Positions 61,448 to 64,000 of a stretch of 64,000 nucleotides of DNA are shown in pieces; positions within the stretch are counted from its first letter, which is position 1, and the number at the start of each line of letters is the position of its first letter. The stretch spans positions 930,001 to 994,000 of the forward strand of contig CP188828.1 of the NCBI GenBank assembly GCA_050110875.1, read 5' to 3'. The notes beneath the pieces were generated by a model. It worked only from the letters and a program-made list of their open reading frames with translations. It did not search any database and was not told where the DNA came from. Origin of the DNA: Methyloligella sp050110875. GTDB lineage: Bacteria > Pseudomonadota > Alphaproteobacteria > Rhizobiales > Methyloligellaceae. A program made the translations under genes and the position numbers.

Positions 61448-61747
61448 TCAGTTCGCCTCGGCGCCACGCTCTCCGTTCAGGCGCTCGCGCAGCTCCTTCC
61501 CGGTCTTGAAGAAGGGCACGTATTTATCCTCGACGAAGACGGTGTCGCCGGTTCGCGGATTACGGCCCTGCCGCGCTGCACGATGCTTGACGGTAAAGGC
61601 GCCGAAACCGCGCAGCTCGACCCTCTCGCCACGTGCCAAAGCCGCGACGATCTCATCAAGGATGATATTGATGATGCGTTCCACATCCCGTTGAAAGAGA
61701 TGCGGATTTGCGGCAGCAATCCGCTGAATTAGCTCCGATTTTATCAT
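61448..61747 (-). CDS. ihfB: Integration host factor subunit beta
   Basis: 99 aa HU/IHF-family DNA-bending protein. MIKSELIQRIAAANPHLFQRDVERIINIILDEIV is the dimerisation part, RVELRGFGAFTVKHRAAR-x-GRNPRTGD contains the beta-arm with the intercalating proline, and the C-terminal helix follows. The ATG at 61747 is preferred; the open frame continues upstream without family similarity. Acts in nucleoid structure, recombination and promoter activation together with IhfA, which is elsewhere. Follows sppA by 52 bp. Confidence 0.96.
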   Translation of the reverse strand: MIKSELIQRIAAANPHLFQRDVERIINIILDEIVAALARGERVELRGFGAFTVKHRAARQGRNPRTGDTVFVEDKYVPFFKTGKELRERLNGERGAEAN

Positions 61748-61799
61748 AATGCGCCCCGCTCGGCCGTCATTGTTGTCTCTCTGTCGGCCGTACCCCCCA

Positions 61800-62762
61800 C
61801 TAACGGTTGTTAACGTGCCAAAGGGAAACCAGACCGTCAAGCTGGAGCGAGTCCGAGACCTGCCCCGCAACCTGCCGAATCTCCTGCAGCGGAAAGCCGA
61901 ATGAATAGGCCATGCTGCCGAAGAGCTGGCTGAAGAGTCCTTCGGATTCTTCCTCCACCTTCCAGTCGATCACCTCCGTCTTCATGGAGATGCCTTTCTC
62001 TTCCTCAAGCCATTTGCGGGCGGCGCGCTCATCGCCCACCGCATCAGCAAGATCGTATTTGACGGCTTGGCGACCGGAATAGACCCGACCTTCCTTCAGA
62101 CCGGGCACGTCGTCGAGATCGATTTCGCGGCGTTCCCGGACAAGGCGGAAGAACCAGTCCTTGGCATCGTCGACCATTTCCTTGGTGAGCTCCCGGGCAG
62201 GCTGACTCGCCGGCTCGAAGGGGTTGGGAACGGCCTTCAGCTTGCCGCTTCTCACCTCCTCGACCTTCACGCCGACATGATCCAGCAGCTCGGTGACGTT
62301 GACCCATTGGAAGATCACACCGACGGAGCCCGTGATGGTGTTGCCGAGAACGAAGATATGGTCGGTGGCGATCGCCGCGATATAGGCGCCGGAGGCTGCC
62401 AGGGTCCCGCAGGTCGCGACCACCGGTTTCTCTTCGGCCAAGCGGCGGATGGCGAGAAACAGAGTCTCTCCGCCGGTGGTGGTGCCGCCCGGGCTGTCGA
62501 TAGCGAGGATGACCGCCTTCACCTGATCGGCCTTGCGCAGCCGCTCCAGAAGCTCGGTCTGCTTGCGGTCGTCGGTGATAATGCCGCTGATCTCGACACG
62601 GGCGATATGGGGCAGAACCCCCGCCTGCCCGGCGAATTGAGAATTGCTCAGCAGCATCGCCACGAGCAGCAGAACGCCGAGGGTCACGGCCGCAAAGCGC
62701 CAGAAAGTCAGGCGTCGGCGGTTTCGGCGGCGGTCGATCAGAACTTCGCTGTCAGGAGCCAT
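61800..62762 (-). CDS. sppA: Signal peptide peptidase SppA
   Basis: 320 aa short-form SppA. A basic N-terminus and one TM (residues 21-39) anchor it to the inner membrane with the catalytic part in the periplasm. Serine nucleophile Ser124 in GTLAASGAYIAA and general-base Lys174 in EEVRSGKLKAVPNPFEP form the Ser-Lys dyad; AIDSPGGT is the oxyanion region. It degrades released signal peptides. The order rpsA-sppA-ihfB-lapA is the usual one in Rhizobiales. Confidence 0.95.
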   Translation of the reverse strand: MAPDSEVLIDRRRNRRRLTFWRFAAVTLGVLLLVAMLLSNSQFAGQAGVLPHIARVEISGIITDDRKQTELLERLRKADQVKAVILAIDSPGGTTTGGETLFLAIRRLAEEKPVVATCGTLAASGAYIAAIATDHIFVLGNTITGSVGVIFQWVNVTELLDHVGVKVEEVRSGKLKAVPNPFEPASQPARELTKEMVDDAKDWFFRLVRERREIDLDDVPGLKEGRVYSGRQAVKYDLADAVGDERAARKWLEEEKGISMKTEVIDWKVEEESEGLFSQLFGSMAYSFGFPLQEIRQVAGQVSDSLQLDGLVSLWHVNNR

Positions 62763-62853
62763 CGGCTTTGCCCGGCGCTGTTGGCGTTGCCGTTATATAG
62801 CATGGGTGCCGCGCCCCGAATGGGAATTCGAGGCGCGGCATTCTTGAATTGGA

Positions 62854-64000
62854 CTATTTATCCGATTCGGAAGCGTCGTCGGAGGACTCGTCCTTGGTGT
62901 CTTCCTTCTCGGCTTCCGTGTCCGCGGCTTTCGCCTCTTCGGCGGGCTCCTCAGCCTTGTCTTCGGCTTTGGCGGACTTGGTCTTCTTCTTCGGCTTGGC
63001 TTCTTCGGCCGGCGCCTCTTCGGCACCCTCGTTGGCCTTGTTCAGCGCCGCACCGAGAATATCGCCGAGGGACGCACCGGAATCGGTGGAGCCGTACTGG
63101 GCGACCGCCTCCTTCTCCTCGGCGATCTCAAGCGCCTTGATGGAGACGTTGACCTTGCGGTTCTTGGGATCGAACTGGGTGACCACGGCGTCGAACTTCT
63201 CGCCCACACCGAAACGGTCGGGACGCTGCTCGGAGCGCTCGCGGGACAGATCCGCACGGCGGACGAAAGCGGCCAGATCGTAATCCACCAGCTTCACATC
63301 CAGACCGCCATCCTTAACGTCGGTGACCTCGCAGGTGACGCGGGCGCCCTTCTTGAGCTTCTCGCCGCCAGCGCCCTCGCCCTCGAAGGGATCGGTGCCG
63401 AGCTGCTTGATGCCGAGGCTGATACGCTCTTTCTCGGCATCGGCTTCGAGCACGACGGCCTTGGCCATCTCGCCCTTCTTATATTCCTTCAGGGCTTCCT
63501 CGCCGGACTTGGACCAGTCGAGGTCGGAAAGATGCACCATGCCGTCGATGCCGCCCTCCAGGCCGATAAACAGGCCGAATTCGGTGATGTTGCGAATCTC
63601 GCCCTCGATCTCGGTGCCGGGCGGGTGGGATTCGGCAAAGGCCGACCAGGGATTCTCCTGGGTCTGCTTCAGGCCGAGAGAAATACGCCGCTTCTCGGCG
63701 TCCACCTCGAGCACCTGCACCTCGACCTGCTGGCTGGTGGAGATGATCTTGCCGGGATGAACGTTCTTCTTCGTCCAGCTCATCTCGGACACGTGGATCA
63801 GGCCTTCCACGCCCGGCTCCAGCTCCACGAAGGCGCCGTAGTCGGTGATGTTGGTGACGGTTCCCTGGAAGCGGGCGCCCACCGGGTATTTCGATGCGAT
63901 GCCTTCCCACGGATCGGCCTCGAGCTGCTTGATGCCGAGGCTGATGCGCTGGGACTCGGTGTTGATGCGGATGATCTGCACCTTCACCGTGTCGCCCACA
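62854..64000 (-). CDS. rpsA: 30S ribosomal protein S1 (C-terminal part; 5' end beyond the window)
   Basis: About 382 codons, open at the window edge. Visible are the end of one S1 domain (INTESQRISLGIKQ), then three complete S1 RNA-binding domains (start motifs VGARFQGTVTNITDYGAFVELEPGVEGLIHVSEMSW; GTEIEGEIRNITEFGLFIGLEGGIDGMVHLSDLDW; GARVTCEVTDVKDGGLDVKLVDYDLAAFVRRADLS). The usual ending GSTDSGASLGDILGAAL is followed by an extra tail of about 56 residues made almost entirely of Ala, Glu, Lys, Asp and Ser. S1 binds mRNA and promotes initiation. Confidence 0.96.
   Translation of the reverse strand, partial: VGDTVKVQIIRINTESQRISLGIKQLEADPWEGIASKYPVGARFQGTVTNITDYGAFVELEPGVEGLIHVSEMSWTKKNVHPGKIISTSQQVEVQVLEVDAEKRRISLGLKQTQENPWSAFAESHPPGTEIEGEIRNITEFGLFIGLEGGIDGMVHLSDLDWSKSGEEALKEYKKGEMAKAVVLEADAEKERISLGIKQLGTDPFEGEGAGGEKLKKGARVTCEVTDVKDGGLDVKLVDYDLAAFVRRADLSRERSEQRPDRFGVGEKFDAVVTQFDPKNRKVNVSIKALEIAEEKEAVAQYGSTDSGASLGDILGAALNKANEGAEEAPAEEAKPKKKTKSAKAEDKAEEPAEEAKAADTEAEKEDTKDESSDDASESDK

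Overview
The window is GC-rich, densely coding DNA that looks like one contig region of a Rhizobiales-type alphaproteobacterium. The main evidence is a block of gene order familiar from that order: chvI-chvG-hprK-EIIA(Man)-ptsH-ahcY, then PAS histidine kinase-tsaE/amgK-murU-addB-addA-trxA, with folC-accD-trpA-trpB-trpF-lapA-ihfB-sppA-rpsA on the other strand. Several families of palindromic intergenic repeats typical of this order are also present. There is one run of 50 undetermined bases (7974-8023), which cuts a real gene.

Layout. 1-8 kb: a class I glutamine amidotransferase, a metabolite:H+ symporter, an acyl-CoA synthetase, a GlsB/YeaQ membrane protein, a Crp/Fnr regulator, then a secreted HAD phosphatase and a secreted arylsulfatase. 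8-17 kb: an N-methyl amino acid catabolic island. It holds a truncated gene at the gap, an FAD-dependent amine oxidoreductase, a divergent FadR-type GntR regulator, a GlxA/AraC regulator and the heterotetrameric sarcosine oxidase operon soxBDAG, which ends at a strong terminator. 17-31 kb: mixed accessory and housekeeping genes: isoprenylcysteine-methyltransferase-like protein, GFA enzyme, a divergent MFS/LysR pair, tRNA-Arg(CCG), acyltransferase, phytanoyl-CoA dioxygenase-like protein, type II NADH dehydrogenase fused to a cyclic-nucleotide domain, DNA polymerase I, two paralogous lipoproteins and a frameshifted AsnC-like gene. 31-39 kb: gamma-glutamyltransferase, a HugZ-like protein, the ChvG/ChvI and HPr-kinase phosphorelay module, and a VIT1-family transporter. 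39-64 kb: the conserved core (S-adenosylhomocysteinase, outer membrane protein, cell-wall recycling, AddAB recombination, folate, fatty acid and tryptophan synthesis, IHF, SppA, ribosomal protein S1).

How genes work together. SoxBDAG should oxidise sarcosine to glycine and 5,10-methylene-tetrahydrofolate, with the adjacent GlxA protein as a probable substrate-sensing activator. The FAD oxidoreductase probably feeds or parallels this step. ChvI/ChvG with HprK, EIIA and HPr form a regulatory cassette that has no sugar permease nearby. AmgK (here fused to TsaE) and MurU are consecutive steps of peptidoglycan MurNAc salvage.

No wholly new system can be demonstrated from this sequence alone. The observations most worth following are these: a DUF559 nuclease gene bracketed by C-rich palindromes inside the trp operon; a DNA polymerase I whose proofreading active site has lost key acidic residues; a SoxD subunit with no cysteine at all; the two paralogous SCGMVR lipoproteins; the NDH-2/cyclic-nucleotide-domain fusion; and a set of TTGG-N-CCAA palindromes at the GntR promoter.
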